Below are positions 36,599 through 45,472 of a stretch of 64,000 nucleotides of DNA, in pieces. Origin of the DNA: Thermosynechococcus sichuanensis E542 (lineage in GTDB: Bacteria > Cyanobacteriota > Cyanobacteriia > Thermosynechococcales > Thermosynechococcaceae); assembly GCF_003555505.1 (NCBI RefSeq), contig NZ_CP032152.1, positions 496,001 through 560,000 of the forward strand. The letters are read 5' to 3'. Under the pieces are notes generated by a model. That model did not search any database. It had not been told where the DNA came from and saw only the letters and a list, made by a program, of their open reading frames with translations. The translations under genes were made by a program, and so were the position numbers. Position 1 is the first letter of the stretch. Each line of letters opens with the position of its first letter.

Positions 36599-37071
36599 AC
36601 TCCCTCAATGAGAGCGTGCCACTCGATCGCCACAGCAGCGGGAACGGCAATCTCAATCCCCTGCTCCTCTAGGGGCGGACGCAGCACCAAAGATTCACTC
36701 TTGGGCAATTGCGAGGCGAGGGGCAACAGGTCAAACTGTCCCACATTGGCAACGGTGTCTGCCTTGGGAAAGTCATCTACGGCTGTGAGGGTTTGACCGC
36801 TCGACGTGATTAGCACCAAGGGATCGGGATGGCGAAAGTGGTACTGCTCGGGAAACCCCACTAAGCGCAACTGCAACTGGCCAGGACGGGAAAAGAGAAT
36901 CACCTGCCACGTGAAGCCATGATTATCGCGCAACTGATGCCGCGACTGCACCACCACTTGATTGGGAGCCTCCTCAATCGTGCGAATCATGGCAGGACTA
37001 CTGGGGGATACCGCTAACCACAGGGGAACCACGAGCAGGATCACCAGCAAAACACGCTGCCAACGTTTCAT
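36595..37071 (-). CDS. DUF3122 exported protein
   Basis: 158 residues. An N-terminal signal peptide or anchor (residues 5-27) precedes a small beta-rich domain with the DUF3122 pattern: EAPNQVVVQSRHQLRDNHGFTWQVILF written in order across residues 34-60. It has no cysteines. It lies 12 bases downstream of the heme protein gene on the same strand and is probably in its operon. The function is unknown; exported location matches its neighbour. Confidence 0.78.
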   Translation of the reverse strand: MKRWQRVLLVILLVVPLWLAVSPSSPAMIRTIEEAPNQVVVQSRHQLRDNHGFTWQVILFSRPGQLQLRLVGFPEQYHFRHPDPLVLITSSGQTLTAVDDFPKADTVANVGQFDLLPLASQLPKSESLVLRPPLEEQGIEIAVPAAVAIEWHALIEGV

Positions 37072-37083
37072 TGCAGTCTCTCC

Positions 37084-37659
37084 CTAGGGTGAGGTTTGGA
37101 GTGCCTGTTGAATTTGCGGAATGGTCACAGCGTACATGCCCCGCAGATCGCCAACGCGGAAGCCATAGGCGCGATCGCTGGGATATTTTTCTTGAATAAA
37201 GGCAGGACGCTGATTTTTAGCCCCATGACAGGCAAGGCAACTGGCTTGAACATCAATCCGACGGAAGTAGTGCACCCCTTCAGCATCCGTTTGCCAAAAG
37301 GCTTGGAGTTGACGATTGTTATCAAAACGATTGAGAGCCTGCACTTCCAGCGCTGTGCGTGGGGCATGGTTGGGGTTGCGGTACTTGAAGGCCACCTGAC
37401 GCACTTGCCAGCCATTGGCGGCAGCCATTTCCTTGGCTTTCTTGCCCACAGGGGCACAGACGGCCTTAAAGGTGTCAAGGGTGGGTTCGGTGGTACTGCC
37501 CTCGAGGGTAGAGGCAAGACCAATGCGCATTTGATCCAACTGTTCAATGGCGGTTACGGCTTTCCCCAGTTCATCGGGATTCACACTGGCCAAAGCGGCC
37601 GGCGAACTCTGGAGCCATAGGAACACCAGCAACAGACCCATGAGAAAGATGCGCACCAT
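37084..37659 (-). CDS. Tll0287-like c-type heme protein (DUF3365)
   Basis: 191 residues. A signal peptide (1-24, ALAS) precedes a PAS-like domain with a single heme-attachment CLACH at residues 141-145. Cys68 is the only other cysteine. It closely resembles Tll0287 of Thermosynechococcus elongatus, a heme c protein with His/Cys axial ligation and unknown function, so His145 and Cys68 are the likely ligands. It is encoded between the SQR-like flavoprotein (43 bases upstream) and DUF3122, all on one strand. It is predicted to be exported, to the thylakoid lumen or periplasm. Confidence 0.9.
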   Translation of the reverse strand: MVRIFLMGLLLVFLWLQSSPAALASVNPDELGKAVTAIEQLDQMRIGLASTLEGSTTEPTLDTFKAVCAPVGKKAKEMAAANGWQVRQVAFKYRNPNHAPRTALEVQALNRFDNNRQLQAFWQTDAEGVHYFRRIDVQASCLACHGAKNQRPAFIQEKYPSDRAYGFRVGDLRGMYAVTIPQIQQALQTSP

Positions 37660-37702
37660 AGAAATTGCTCCTTATTAATTAAAGGTTGTCAATGTTGATC
37701 TA

Positions 37703-39001
37703 TCAAACTTTCATGGTGGGTTGCGGCTCTGGGAGCACGGTGGGTTGCAGGGGACGCACGAGGGAGAGGCCAAAGAAGAGCCGCAGTCCCCACTGTTCGA
37801 ACCAAGGCACACTTAGCCCCCATCTCATTTTCAGCAGGAAGTAGCGCTCAAAGGCAGCCTTGACCCAACTGACCCACAATCCTTGCATGGCGTAGGCCAA
37901 GCGGCGCTTCTGCCCGAGAGTCTCAGGAATCACAGGAGCGGCAATATAGGCAATACCTGTATCCCCAAAATCAGCAAAACAGAGGGCATCCAGTGTCGGC
38001 ACCACAGGCTCAGCCGCTAATTCCCCAAGGGCAACAGCAATGTTGTGGCTCGCAGCGATCGCCATCTCCTCAGTCATTTGCCCCGTCTTGGGCAATCCGA
38101 TGGGAACAGGGGTGACTTCTAAAGACGGAAGGTGAACACTAATGCCAACCCCATAGATTTCAGGATAGTCGGGATGCTGAAGGGTCGGCAGCAGGGGCAA
38201 AAATCCCTTTTCATTGCCAAGACCCGATGCGCGCACAAACGCCGCTCCGCGAAAAGGCGGCAAAATCATGCTATAGCCAAAGGGGATCCTCTGCCCGTCC
38301 TGTAACAAAATACAATTCTGCTCAATGGCGGTGATTGCTGCATTGGTGATGGTTTCAATGCCCCGCTTCTCAATCAAGTCAAGGGTGAGCCGATCGCTGT
38401 TGGCCAAGCCGCCAATCCCCAGATGGCCAATGTAGGGTTCAGGGGTAATGAAGGTAATCTTGACGCGATCGCGCAACCCATGACGCCGCAGGGCGTGCTC
38501 TGCCAAAAACAGAAATTCATAGGCAGGCCCAAAGCAACTGGCTCCCGGTGCCGCACCCACAACTAAGTCCCTTGGGTCTTTGAGGAATGCTTGCCATGCT
38601 CGATGGGCAGCAACTGCATGGGTGGGCGTACACACCGAATGACTATGAATGCCAAGGCCGGGAATCACATCGAGGGCGAGTTCTGCCCCTGTGGCAATCA
38701 CTAAATAGTCGTAGTCAAGGGTTTGCCGAGGCAAATAGACTTTCTTGGCCTTAGGATCAACCTGCTGGACTTTGCCTTGTACCCACGCCAACCCATGGCG
38801 ACGGCTCACGGTCTCTAGGGACACTTGCAGGCGTTCAAGGGAATTGTGTCCGAGGGCAACTGCCACCAACCCTGGAATAAATGTAAACCGATCCACATCG
38901 GAGACCAACACCACTTGATGGCGATCGCCCAAACGATGCCGTAATTCATAGGCCGTGGGCAAGCCGCCAATCCCAGCCCCAAGGACAACCACCCGTGCCA
39001 T
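37703..39001 (-). CDS. Sulfide:quinone oxidoreductase-like flavoprotein
   Basis: 432 residues from ATG 39001 (MARVVVLGAGIGG), which has GAGGA upstream; an in-frame start at 39058 adds a non-family leader. Two Rossmann FAD/NAD units are present. Three cysteines, Cys124 (HSVCTPTH), Cys156 (GASCFGPAYEF) and Cys341 (DALCFADFGD), are placed as the redox cysteines of sulfide:quinone oxidoreductases. This favours SQR over type II NADH dehydrogenase. It would pass electrons from sulfide or a related thiol to quinone. First gene of a three-gene cluster with the heme protein and DUF3122. A TATATGGTAGTATAG stretch at 39034 may hold the promoter. Confidence 0.82.
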   Translation of the reverse strand: MARVVVLGAGIGGLPTAYELRHRLGDRHQVVLVSDVDRFTFIPGLVAVALGHNSLERLQVSLETVSRRHGLAWVQGKVQQVDPKAKKVYLPRQTLDYDYLVIATGAELALDVIPGLGIHSHSVCTPTHAVAAHRAWQAFLKDPRDLVVGAAPGASCFGPAYEFLFLAEHALRRHGLRDRVKITFITPEPYIGHLGIGGLANSDRLTLDLIEKRGIETITNAAITAIEQNCILLQDGQRIPFGYSMILPPFRGAAFVRASGLGNEKGFLPLLPTLQHPDYPEIYGVGISVHLPSLEVTPVPIGLPKTGQMTEEMAIAASHNIAVALGELAAEPVVPTLDALCFADFGDTGIAYIAAPVIPETLGQKRRLAYAMQGLWVSWVKAAFERYFLLKMRWGLSVPWFEQWGLRLFFGLSLVRPLQPTVLPEPQPTMKV

Positions 39002-39179
39002 GAGCGCATCCTCTGCAAATTTGTTTAACTGACTATATGGTAGTATAGAAAAATACAACTAGCCATAGCCGTCTGTGCTAAAGAGAACCCCAAAGTTGCG
39101 CTACATTGATTCGGCGGCTCTGTCGCGGCAGCCGTTGGGACTATACTGGAAGGAACGTGAACTGTTGGAAGCCCATCAG

Positions 39180-39617
39180 ATGAATAGCTGCGTCCTTTTT
39201 GCGGAAGTGATTCAAGCCCCAGAGCTGCGCTACACCCAAGATACGCAGATGGCGGTGGCCACGATGGTGGTGCAGTTTGCCAGCTTGCGCAGTGAAGAGC
39301 CACCCATGAGTTTGCGAACCGTGGCTTGGGGCAATTTGGGGCAAAAAATGCAGGCAGAATGCAAGGTGGGCGATCGCTTGATCCTCGAAGGTCGGCTAAA
39401 AATGGACACCATTGACCGCCCCGAGGGCTTCAAAGAAAAACGCGCCGAGTTGGTGGTGAGCCGTTTCTACACCGTTGAGGGCAACATTGTGGATCATCCT
39501 GCACAGCCTGCCACAACTCCAATGGCTACCCCCACCGTCACAACATCTGTCACCCCTCGGGTCGCACCCCCACCCCCCGAACCTGAGGATATTAACCTGG
39601 ATGAAGTGCCTTTCTAG
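39180..39617 (+). CDS. Single-stranded DNA-binding protein (Ycf41-like)
   Basis: 145 residues from ATG 39180 (MNSCVLFAEVIQAPELRYTQ), preferred over an upstream in-frame start at 39075 that adds 35 unrelated residues. The OB fold runs to about residue 100 and includes VAWGNLGQKM and GDRLILEGRLKM. A Pro/Thr-rich linker and an acidic tip (EDINLDEVPF) follow, like the protein-docking tail of SSB. The N-terminus matches the cyanobacterial Slr1034/Ycf41 group rather than the main SSB. Confidence 0.85.
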   Translation: MNSCVLFAEVIQAPELRYTQDTQMAVATMVVQFASLRSEEPPMSLRTVAWGNLGQKMQAECKVGDRLILEGRLKMDTIDRPEGFKEKRAELVVSRFYTVEGNIVDHPAQPATTPMATPTVTTSVTPRVAPPPPEPEDINLDEVPF

Positions 39618-39735
39618 GAATTGACGCTGATTCAGCTAGCCTCATCCTTTGGTTGATAACCATCTCCATTCGCAAAGGTGTCCGTCGGGCGGTGTGAATC
39701 AGCCTGGCTCAAAGGAACCTGCCCCTAACCCCTAC

Positions 39736-39861
39736 CTAAATTTTGGGGGCGTTGTTCTTCATCCAAGTGGCGATCGCCTCAAGGACTGCCTCAACATTCC
39801 GGCGCACCTTTTCATCTTGAAAACGCCAGAATCGAACGCCCAAGGCTTCAAGTCTGTGTTG
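39736..39861 (-). pseudogene. C-terminal remnant of a DUF559 nuclease-fold gene
   Basis: Read leftward, 41 codons ending at TAG 39736 encode RLEALGVRFWRFQDEKV, then RRNVEAVLEAIA. This is the usual C-terminal end of DUF559 (Vsr-like endonuclease fold) proteins. The N-terminal two thirds, including the catalytic part, are absent. The fragment stops exactly at the left edge of the IS605 element. It has no start codon and is not expected to be functional. Confidence 0.65.
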
Positions 39862-39878
39862 ACCCGGTGCGCGGCAAG

Positions 39879-39898
39879 CCCCGCCGTTCAGGGCGGGG
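39879..39898. repeat. IS605 left-end hairpin
   Basis: CCCCGCC (39879-39885) pairs perfectly with GGCGGGG (39892-39898) across a short loop GTTCAG. IS200/IS605 TnpA recognises such imperfect-palindrome ends as single-stranded hairpins. Confidence 0.7.
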
Positions 39899-39939
39899 AA
39901 GGATAGCGCGGACTTTGTTGCCGTTCTTGTCTTTGGGTT

Positions 39940-40353
39940 TCAGTGTGGAGTCTGCTGCTGCTCGATGTACTGGCGCACGATAGAAATGGGCGCCCCGCCA
40001 CAGCTTGAAGCAAAGTAGGACGGCGACCACAGCACGCCTTTCCAGTAACGCTTCTGGATGTCGGGCCGCTCCTTGCGCAGCAAGCGACTGGACACGCCTT
40101 TCAGGCTGTTCACGAGGTTGGAAACGGCGACCTTTGGCGGATATTCCACGAGCAGGTGCACGTGATCGTCCTCGCCGTCCATCTCGATCAGTTGCGCCTC
40201 AAAGTCGGCACAGACCTTGGCGAAGATCGCGCGCAACCGGTTGATGGCGTCACCATCGAATACCCTGCGGCGATATTTCGTCACAAAGACCAAGTGGACG
40301 TGCATCTTGAAAACACAGTGCCGCCCGTGTCTAATTTCGTTATCATCACTCAT
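39940..40353 (-). CDS. tnpA: IS200/IS605 transposase TnpA (Y1 HUH)
   Basis: 137 residues, full family length. The HUH metal motif is HVHLLVEYPP (about residues 63-72), and the catalytic Tyr is in SIVRQYIEQQ near the C-terminus. All catalytic parts are present, so the enzyme may still mobilise the element by single-strand peel-and-paste transposition. It is divergent from tnpB. Confidence 0.95.
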   Translation of the reverse strand: MSDDNEIRHGRHCVFKMHVHLVFVTKYRRRVFDGDAINRLRAIFAKVCADFEAQLIEMDGEDDHVHLLVEYPPKVAVSNLVNSLKGVSSRLLRKERPDIQKRYWKGVLWSPSYFASSCGGAPISIVRQYIEQQQTPH

Positions 40354-40375
40354 AGACCAAGAGTATAATTAAGCT

Positions 40376-41656
40376 ATGCAACGACTTCAAGCCTACAGAT
40401 ACGAACTTATGCCGACTGGTGAACAGCAGCGCAAAATGCGCCGCTTCGCTGGCTCGTGCCGGTTCGTCTACAACAAGGCGCTGGCGTTGCAGAAAGCGCG
40501 TTACGAGCAAGGCGAGAAAAAGCTGGGTTATGCCGGGCTGTGCAAGCTGCTCACCGAGTGGCGCAATAGCTCTGACACTGCTTGGCTGGCCGATGCGCCT
40601 GTGCATCCGCTGCAACAGGCGCTCAAAGACCTAGAGCGGGCTTACAACAACTTCTTCGCCAAGCGAGCCAGCTTCCCGCGTTTCAAGCGCAAGGGGCAGA
40701 GCGACAGCTTCCGTTACCCCGACCCGAAGCAGATAAAGCTGGACCAGGCCAACAGTCGCCTGTTTCTACCAAAGCTCGGATGGCTGCGTTACCGTAACAG
40801 CCGCGAAGTGTTAGGCGCGGTGAAGAACATCACTGTGAGCCAGTCGTGCGGCAAGTGGTTTGTGAGCATCCAGACCGAACGCGAGGTTGAGCCGCCTATC
40901 CCGCAAGGCGGCGTGGTCGGCATCGATATGGGCATTGCTCGGTTCGCCACGCTATCGGATGGTACGTTCTACGCGCCACTCAACAGCTTCAAGAGGCATG
41001 AGTCGCGCTTGCGCAAGGCACAGCAAGCACTCGCACGCAAAGTGAAATTTAGCAACAACTGGAAGAAGGCGAAAGCCCGTGTCCAGCGCATTCACGCCCG
41101 CATCAGCCATGCCCGCCGAGACTTCCTGCACAAGATTTCGACCGCGATCAGCAAAAACCACGCTGTGGTGTGTGTCGAGGACTTGCAAATACGGAACATG
41201 TCCAAGTCAGCGGCAGGCACGACCGAACAACCGGGCAGAAACGTTAGAGCCAAGGCTGGCCTAAACAAGTCCATCCTCGATCAAGGCTGGTTCGAGTTCT
41301 GCCGCCAACTGGACTACAAGCTGGCATGGCGGGGCGGCTGGTTGGTGGTAGTTCCGCCGCAGAACACGAGCCGCACCTGTCCGTGCTGCGGCCATGTGTC
41401 GGCGGACAACCGCCAGACCTAGGACCGGTTCGCGTGTGTGGAATGTGGCTTCGAGGCCAACGCCGATCTAGTTGGCGCGATCAACATCCTTTCTCGCGGG
41501 ATGCAAAAACTGCGAGACGAAGGGCGGGACACGCTGGACGCTTTCAGCGGGACGGCGCAAGCCGTCAGCCCGGATGGCCTGTGGATCGAACCGCGCTGGC
41601 GGTCGGAAGCAGGAACCCACCGAAGCGAATCAGGGGCGGCTCAATGCCGTGCCTGA
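40376..41656 (+). pseudogene. tnpB: TnpB RNA-guided nuclease gene split by one amber codon
   Basis: Codons 1-348 encode a TnpB (OrfB) with the wedge/REC-like N-terminus and RuvC. The first Asp is in GIDMGIARFA and the Glu in CVEDLQIRN. A first zinc-ribbon pair CPCC follows. TAG at 41420-41422 then interrupts the frame. Beyond it, in the same frame, the rest continues without further damage: CVEC (second half of the ribbon) and ANADLVGAIN with the third catalytic Asp, ending TGA at 41656. The truncated product would lack that Asp and half the ribbon. A CAG to TAG change is the simplest explanation. Confidence 0.9.
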
Positions 41657-41669
41657 GCGCCGTAGGAAT

Positions 41670-41689
41670 CCCTGTCCTTTAGGGCAGGG
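41670..41689. repeat. IS605 right-end hairpin (end of predicted omega RNA region)
   Basis: CCCTGTCC (41670-41677) pairs with GGGCAGGG (41682-41689) with one G-T type mismatch across a TTTA loop. It is followed by AGGATG and the TCAA tip. In related elements the RNA guide of TnpB is transcribed through this end, so the guide would begin at about 41700. Confidence 0.65.
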
Positions 41690-41699
41690 AGGATGTCAA

Positions 41700-42086
41700 C
41701 TAAGGGTGAATATCCTTCACACCACTAATTTTACTTATCCTGATCTGAGCGTCACCTGTGACGATCGCGATCGCCAGAGTCCCTTTTTTATCACTTATCC
41801 CTGTCTCATTGTCGAAGTGCTCTCACCCGCAACGGAAGCCTACGATCGCGGCAAAAAGTTTGACCTTTACCGCCGTAACCCCAACCTTGTGGATGATGTC
41901 TTGGCTAGCTCAGAGGAGATGGCGATCGACATCTATCAAAAAAATGAGGTGGGGGATTGGCTGCTGCGCTGTTACCGTGCGGGCGATCGCGTCGAATTGA
42001 GGAGCATTGATCTCAGAGTGTCCATTGAACAGTTTTATGAAGATGTTGACCTTTCTCCCCCCGCTGTAGAGACCACTGCTCAGTGA
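41700..42086 (+). pseudogene. C-terminal remnant of a Uma2-family endonuclease gene
   Basis: 128 codons in frame directly after the IS605 right tip. They encode the Uma2 (DUF820, PD-(D/E)XK fold) core: FTYPDLSVTCDDRD, YPCLIVEVLSPATEAYDRGKK and SSEEMAIDIYQKNEVGDW. The N-terminal part (about 60 residues) and a start codon are missing. The fragment begins at the element border, so it was broken by the insertion or an adjacent deletion. Confidence 0.75.
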
Positions 42087-42179
42087 AACAGCGAGCGACT
42101 CTGCCTATGGACACCAAGGCTATCGAAAAAGCAAAATTGGGTATTCTTTGAGAGAAGAGTAATTCAAGGGGTACCAGAC

Positions 42180-42962
42180 ATGTTGCCGTTAACGGTGAGT
42201 CGCCTCTGGACAATTAGCCGTAATGTTTTCAATGAAACACTGCGGGAGCGGGTTCTTTACGTCACTGCTGTTTTTGCCATTGGCCTAGCCTTAGCGGTGG
42301 TGATTTTGGGACAGGTGTCAGCGGGAACCCAAGACAAAATTAGCCTCGATGTGGGGATGGCAGGCATTTCCCTCTTTGGCCTACTGATTGCGGCCTTTGT
42401 CGGGGGTGGTCTGCTCAATAAGGAGATAGAAAAGCGCACGATTTTGGTGATGTTGGCCAAACCCATCAGCCGTGCCGAATTTATTATTGGCAAGCATTTA
42501 GGTCTATCGGCGGTTCTGCTGGTACTGGTGGCACTGATGACGCTGATTCTGTTTATTCTGATGAGCTTGAATCAGTTTGCCTATCCCGCAGGCCCTTTGC
42601 TAGTGACCTCTTTGTACATTGCGCTGCAACTCGCCCTGTTGACGGCAGCCGCTCTGCTCTTTGGCAGTTTTACCAGTTCATTGATTGCCACGCTGCTAAC
42701 GGTGGCACTGTACTTTATGGGTCACTTTAGCCAAAACTTGGTGATCCTCAGCCAAAAGATGGAGAGTGATGCGGTGCGGCAACTGATGCAGTTTCTCTAT
42801 CTCATCTTTCCCGATTTATCCCGCTTGGATTTTAAGAATACGGCGGTCTATGGAATGCTGCCCTCTGTCCCCGAACTCGTGGCCAATGCCTTTTATGGCG
42901 TGATTTATACGGTGGCACTGCTGGCGATCGCCACTTGGATTTTCTCTCGTCGCAACTTTTAG
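42180..42962 (+). CDS. ABC-2 type transporter permease
   Basis: 260 residues with six predicted membrane helices: a TM1 after an N-terminal cytoplasmic segment, then the motif FVGGGLLNKEIEKRTI and KPISRAEFIIGK typical of ABC-2 permeases. No ATPase gene is adjacent, so partner and substrate are unknown. ATG 42180. Confidence 0.85.
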   Translation: MLPLTVSRLWTISRNVFNETLRERVLYVTAVFAIGLALAVVILGQVSAGTQDKISLDVGMAGISLFGLLIAAFVGGGLLNKEIEKRTILVMLAKPISRAEFIIGKHLGLSAVLLVLVALMTLILFILMSLNQFAYPAGPLLVTSLYIALQLALLTAAALLFGSFTSSLIATLLTVALYFMGHFSQNLVILSQKMESDAVRQLMQFLYLIFPDLSRLDFKNTAVYGMLPSVPELVANAFYGVIYTVALLAIATWIFSRRNF

Positions 42963-43027
42963 CAAAAACTCGCGGTCAACTGTGCAATTGTTCTCCTAAT
43001 GGGCTATGATAAAGCTCTGGGAATTTT

Positions 43028-43099
43028 GCCCGTGTAGCTCAGTGGTAGAGCACACCCTTGGTAAGGGTGAGGCCACGAGTTCAATCCTCGTCACGGGCT
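43028..43099 (+). tRNA. trnT: tRNA-Thr (anticodon GGT)
   Basis: 72 nt cloverleaf. Acceptor GCCCGTG (43028-43034) pairs with CACGGGC (43092-43098), discriminator T at 43099. D arm is GCTC/GAGC. The anticodon stem CACCC/GGGTG encloses loop TTGGTAA with anticodon GGT (43060-43062). The T loop is TTCAATC. The 3' CCA is not encoded. TATGAT at 43005-43010 is a plausible -10 box. Confidence 0.97.
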
Positions 43100-43144
43100 T
43101 TGTTTGACGAACCTCGCACAATTTGCCATCTGCGGTGGAATCAT

Positions 43145-43900
43145 TTATCGCTGTCGCAACCAGTAAATAATCGCCAGCACAACGGCCAAAAGAACCACGA
43201 TGCGGCGCAATAGCAGGGGGTTAACCGCACGGGCAAATTTGCCCCCCAAAAGCCCACCAACAATGGTGGCGATCGCCATCCCCACGGCAACGGGCCACAC
43301 CACTTCCCCCGAGACGACAAAAAATGCGGCAGCGGCAACATTGACCCCAAAGGCCAAAATTTGCTTCAAGCCATTGAGGCGCGTCAAACTCTCCCCCAAG
43401 ACCATGCCGAGCACGGCCAGCAAAATCACGCTCAGCCCCGCGCCAAAATAGCCACCATAGACGGCCGCTAAAAACACAAGAGGAATGGCTCCCACTTCAG
43501 ATACGGCCGGCGCACTGATTCGCCGCAGTAACCAAGCCCGCACCTGCTCCTGAACCCCCAAGAGGACAGCGGCTAAAAACAGCAAATAGGGAATCAGGGC
43601 ATTAAATAGTGCCTCGTTGGTACGCAACAGTAACATGGCTCCTGTGATCCCGCCGGCCACCGCACTGGGAAAGAGCCAACCAAGACGCCGTTGCTGCCCC
43701 TGAAGATCCTGTCGTTGCGCCACTGTCGCCCCCAAGTAACCGGGAACCAAGGCAACCGTGCTTGTGAGATTGGCAACCACTGGCGGCAAGCCGATCGCCA
43801 CCAAGGCCGGAAAACTAATCAGTGTTCCGCCACCGGCAATGGCATTGACAAAGCCCGCCGCCAGACCCGCAACGGTCAGGAGTCCGATCTCGCTGATCAT
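43145..43900 (-). CDS. TauE/SafE family membrane exporter
   Basis: 251 residues with about eight hydrophobic helices. The N-terminal [20 protein letters not shown] and later [14 protein letters not shown] repeats are family marks. Members export sulfite, sulfoacetate or other organosulfur anions; the substrate here is unknown. It lies 19 bases downstream of the NTRC gene on the same strand. Confidence 0.9.
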   Translation of the reverse strand: MISEIGLLTVAGLAAGFVNAIAGGGTLISFPALVAIGLPPVVANLTSTVALVPGYLGATVAQRQDLQGQQRRLGWLFPSAVAGGITGAMLLLRTNEALFNALIPYLLFLAAVLLGVQEQVRAWLLRRISAPAVSEVGAIPLVFLAAVYGGYFGAGLSVILLAVLGMVLGESLTRLNGLKQILAFGVNVAAAAFFVVSGEVVWPVAVGMAIATIVGGLLGGKFARAVNPLLLRRIVVLLAVVLAIIYWLRQR

Positions 43901-43919
43901 GCCCCTGACTAGCTAAAGC

Positions 43920-45281
43920 CTAGGCGAGGTAGCGTTGGATGGTCTCGCGGTACTGACTCTTGGGTTTCATACCGACAATCACCTCTAGGAGTTCTTTGTT
44001 TTTGAAAAGTTGAATCGTGGGTGTACTGGTAACCCCGGCTTGCTCGGCGATCGCGCTGTCTTCAGTAATGTCAATTTCAATGAGCTGTACTTTGCCATCG
44101 AATTCGTCCACCAGCCGATCCAAAATGGGCTTGAGGGTATGACAAGGACCACAGGTGGGGGAGACATATTTCACCAGCAGCAGGCGATCGCTCTCGTGGA
44201 AGAGTTTACGCAGGGCATAGCTGCCCCGGTGCTTAATGGCATTGGGATCAAACTCCTGTTCGGGGGATGCAGTAGGTTTCGCCGTTTCTGCGGGTTTGGT
44301 CGCCGTTTCCGTTTGGTGAAACTCCTGAATTAATCCCCGCGCCGAGAGCCAACGTTCTGCCTCAAGGGCGGCCATACAACCACTGCCGGCTGCTGTTACT
44401 GCTTGGCGGTATTCATGGTCTTGGACATCCCCTGCGGCAAAGACCCCTTCCACATTGGTTTGTGTCCCGTGGCGGGTGACAATATAGCCAACGCTATCCA
44501 ATTCCAGAAAATCCTTGAAGAGTTGGGTATTGGGGGTGTGACCAATAGCATAGAATAGACCCCGCACCGGCAGGACGGATTCTTCCCCTGTGGCCTTATT
44601 GATCATCCGCAGACCCGTCATTAAATTGCCATCGCCAAGGATTTCCCGTGCCTCGGTTTGCCAGTGAACCGTAATTTTAGGATTGGCAAACACCCGATCC
44701 TGCATCGCCTTACTGGCGCGCATTTTGTCACTGCGCACAAGAAGATGAACGTGGGAGCCATACTTCGTGAGATAGACTGCTTCCTCCGCTGCACTATCAC
44801 CGCCGCCAATCACCGCCAACTCCACATCCTTGAAAATTGGCGTTGCCCCATCACAAATGGCACAGGCGGACACTCCCTTCGTCCAATACTGCTCTTCGCC
44901 GGGCAGATGGAGTCGTTTGGCCGTGGCACCAGTACAGATAATTACGCTGTGGGCATAGACTTGGCGCTCCGCCGAGCTAATGAGAAAAGGGCGCTGACTA
45001 AAATCCACTTGAATCACATCTTCAGTGACCATTTCTGTACCCCAGCGCTCCGCTTGTGCCTTCATTCGTGCCATCAGTTGGGGCCCTTGAATGCCTTCGG
45101 GAAAGCCGGGAAAGTTTTCCACCTCAGTGGTGGTCATGAGTTGTCCCCCCGGCAGCCCCCCAATTTGATAGCCTTCAAACATGAAGGGCTTGAGGTTGGC
45201 GCGAGCGGCATAGATGGCTGCTGTGTAGCCCGCAGGGCCCGAACCAATAATGACAACGTTTTCAATCCGTGGCGGTGTCAT
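43920..45281 (-). CDS. trxB: NADPH-thioredoxin reductase/thioredoxin fusion (NTRC)
   Basis: 453 residues. Residues 1-320 are a flavin thioredoxin reductase: [16 protein letters not shown], redox-active CAIC in [19 protein letters not shown] and FAAGDVQD. A linker ([15 protein letters not shown]) leads to a thioredoxin domain (about 355-453) with CGPC in [12 protein letters not shown]. This is the NTRC type known from cyanobacteria and chloroplasts, which reduces 2-Cys peroxiredoxin and other targets using NADPH. It is intact and not a frameshift fusion. Confidence 0.95.
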   Translation of the reverse strand: MTPPRIENVVIIGSGPAGYTAAIYAARANLKPFMFEGYQIGGLPGGQLMTTTEVENFPGFPEGIQGPQLMARMKAQAERWGTEMVTEDVIQVDFSQRPFLISSAERQVYAHSVIICTGATAKRLHLPGEEQYWTKGVSACAICDGATPIFKDVELAVIGGGDSAAEEAVYLTKYGSHVHLLVRSDKMRASKAMQDRVFANPKITVHWQTEAREILGDGNLMTGLRMINKATGEESVLPVRGLFYAIGHTPNTQLFKDFLELDSVGYIVTRHGTQTNVEGVFAAGDVQDHEYRQAVTAAGSGCMAALEAERWLSARGLIQEFHQTETATKPAETAKPTASPEQEFDPNAIKHRGSYALRKLFHESDRLLLVKYVSPTCGPCHTLKPILDRLVDEFDGKVQLIEIDITEDSAIAEQAGVTSTPTIQLFKNKELLEVIVGMKPKSQYRETIQRYLA

Positions 45282-45472
45282 GGCTAAAACAAACTCGAAA
45301 CGACTATGAGTTATTTGATTCTAACTTGATTTTCCGTGGCAAACAAGGGGAGGATCTCTGGGCATAATGGAAGCAAAGCGGCCTACTAACAGAAGTTGTC
45401 CCCTACCCTAATAAATTCACGAGTGATACCAACCCACAGTGCTACAGAATACAGCCGTACACCCTGAGCCAA

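Larger units (their letters stand above)
39864..41699. mobile_element. IS200/IS605 family insertion sequence
   Basis: About 1.84 kb with divergent tnpA and tnpB (22 bases between starts). The left flank TTGAC (39859-39863) and the right tip TCAA (41696-41699) fit the target and cleavage sites of IS605-type elements, which lack terminal inverted repeats and target duplications. Subterminal hairpins lie 15 bases inside the left end and 10 bases inside the right end. TnpA looks intact, TnpB is interrupted by an amber codon. Codon use and base composition differ from neighbours. Exact ends are inferred. Confidence 0.85.

Noticed and set aside
43920-45281. Thioredoxin reductase and thioredoxin as two genes joined by an error
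   Set aside because: The fused NTRC form is established in cyanobacteria and chloroplasts, and the linker has normal codon use.
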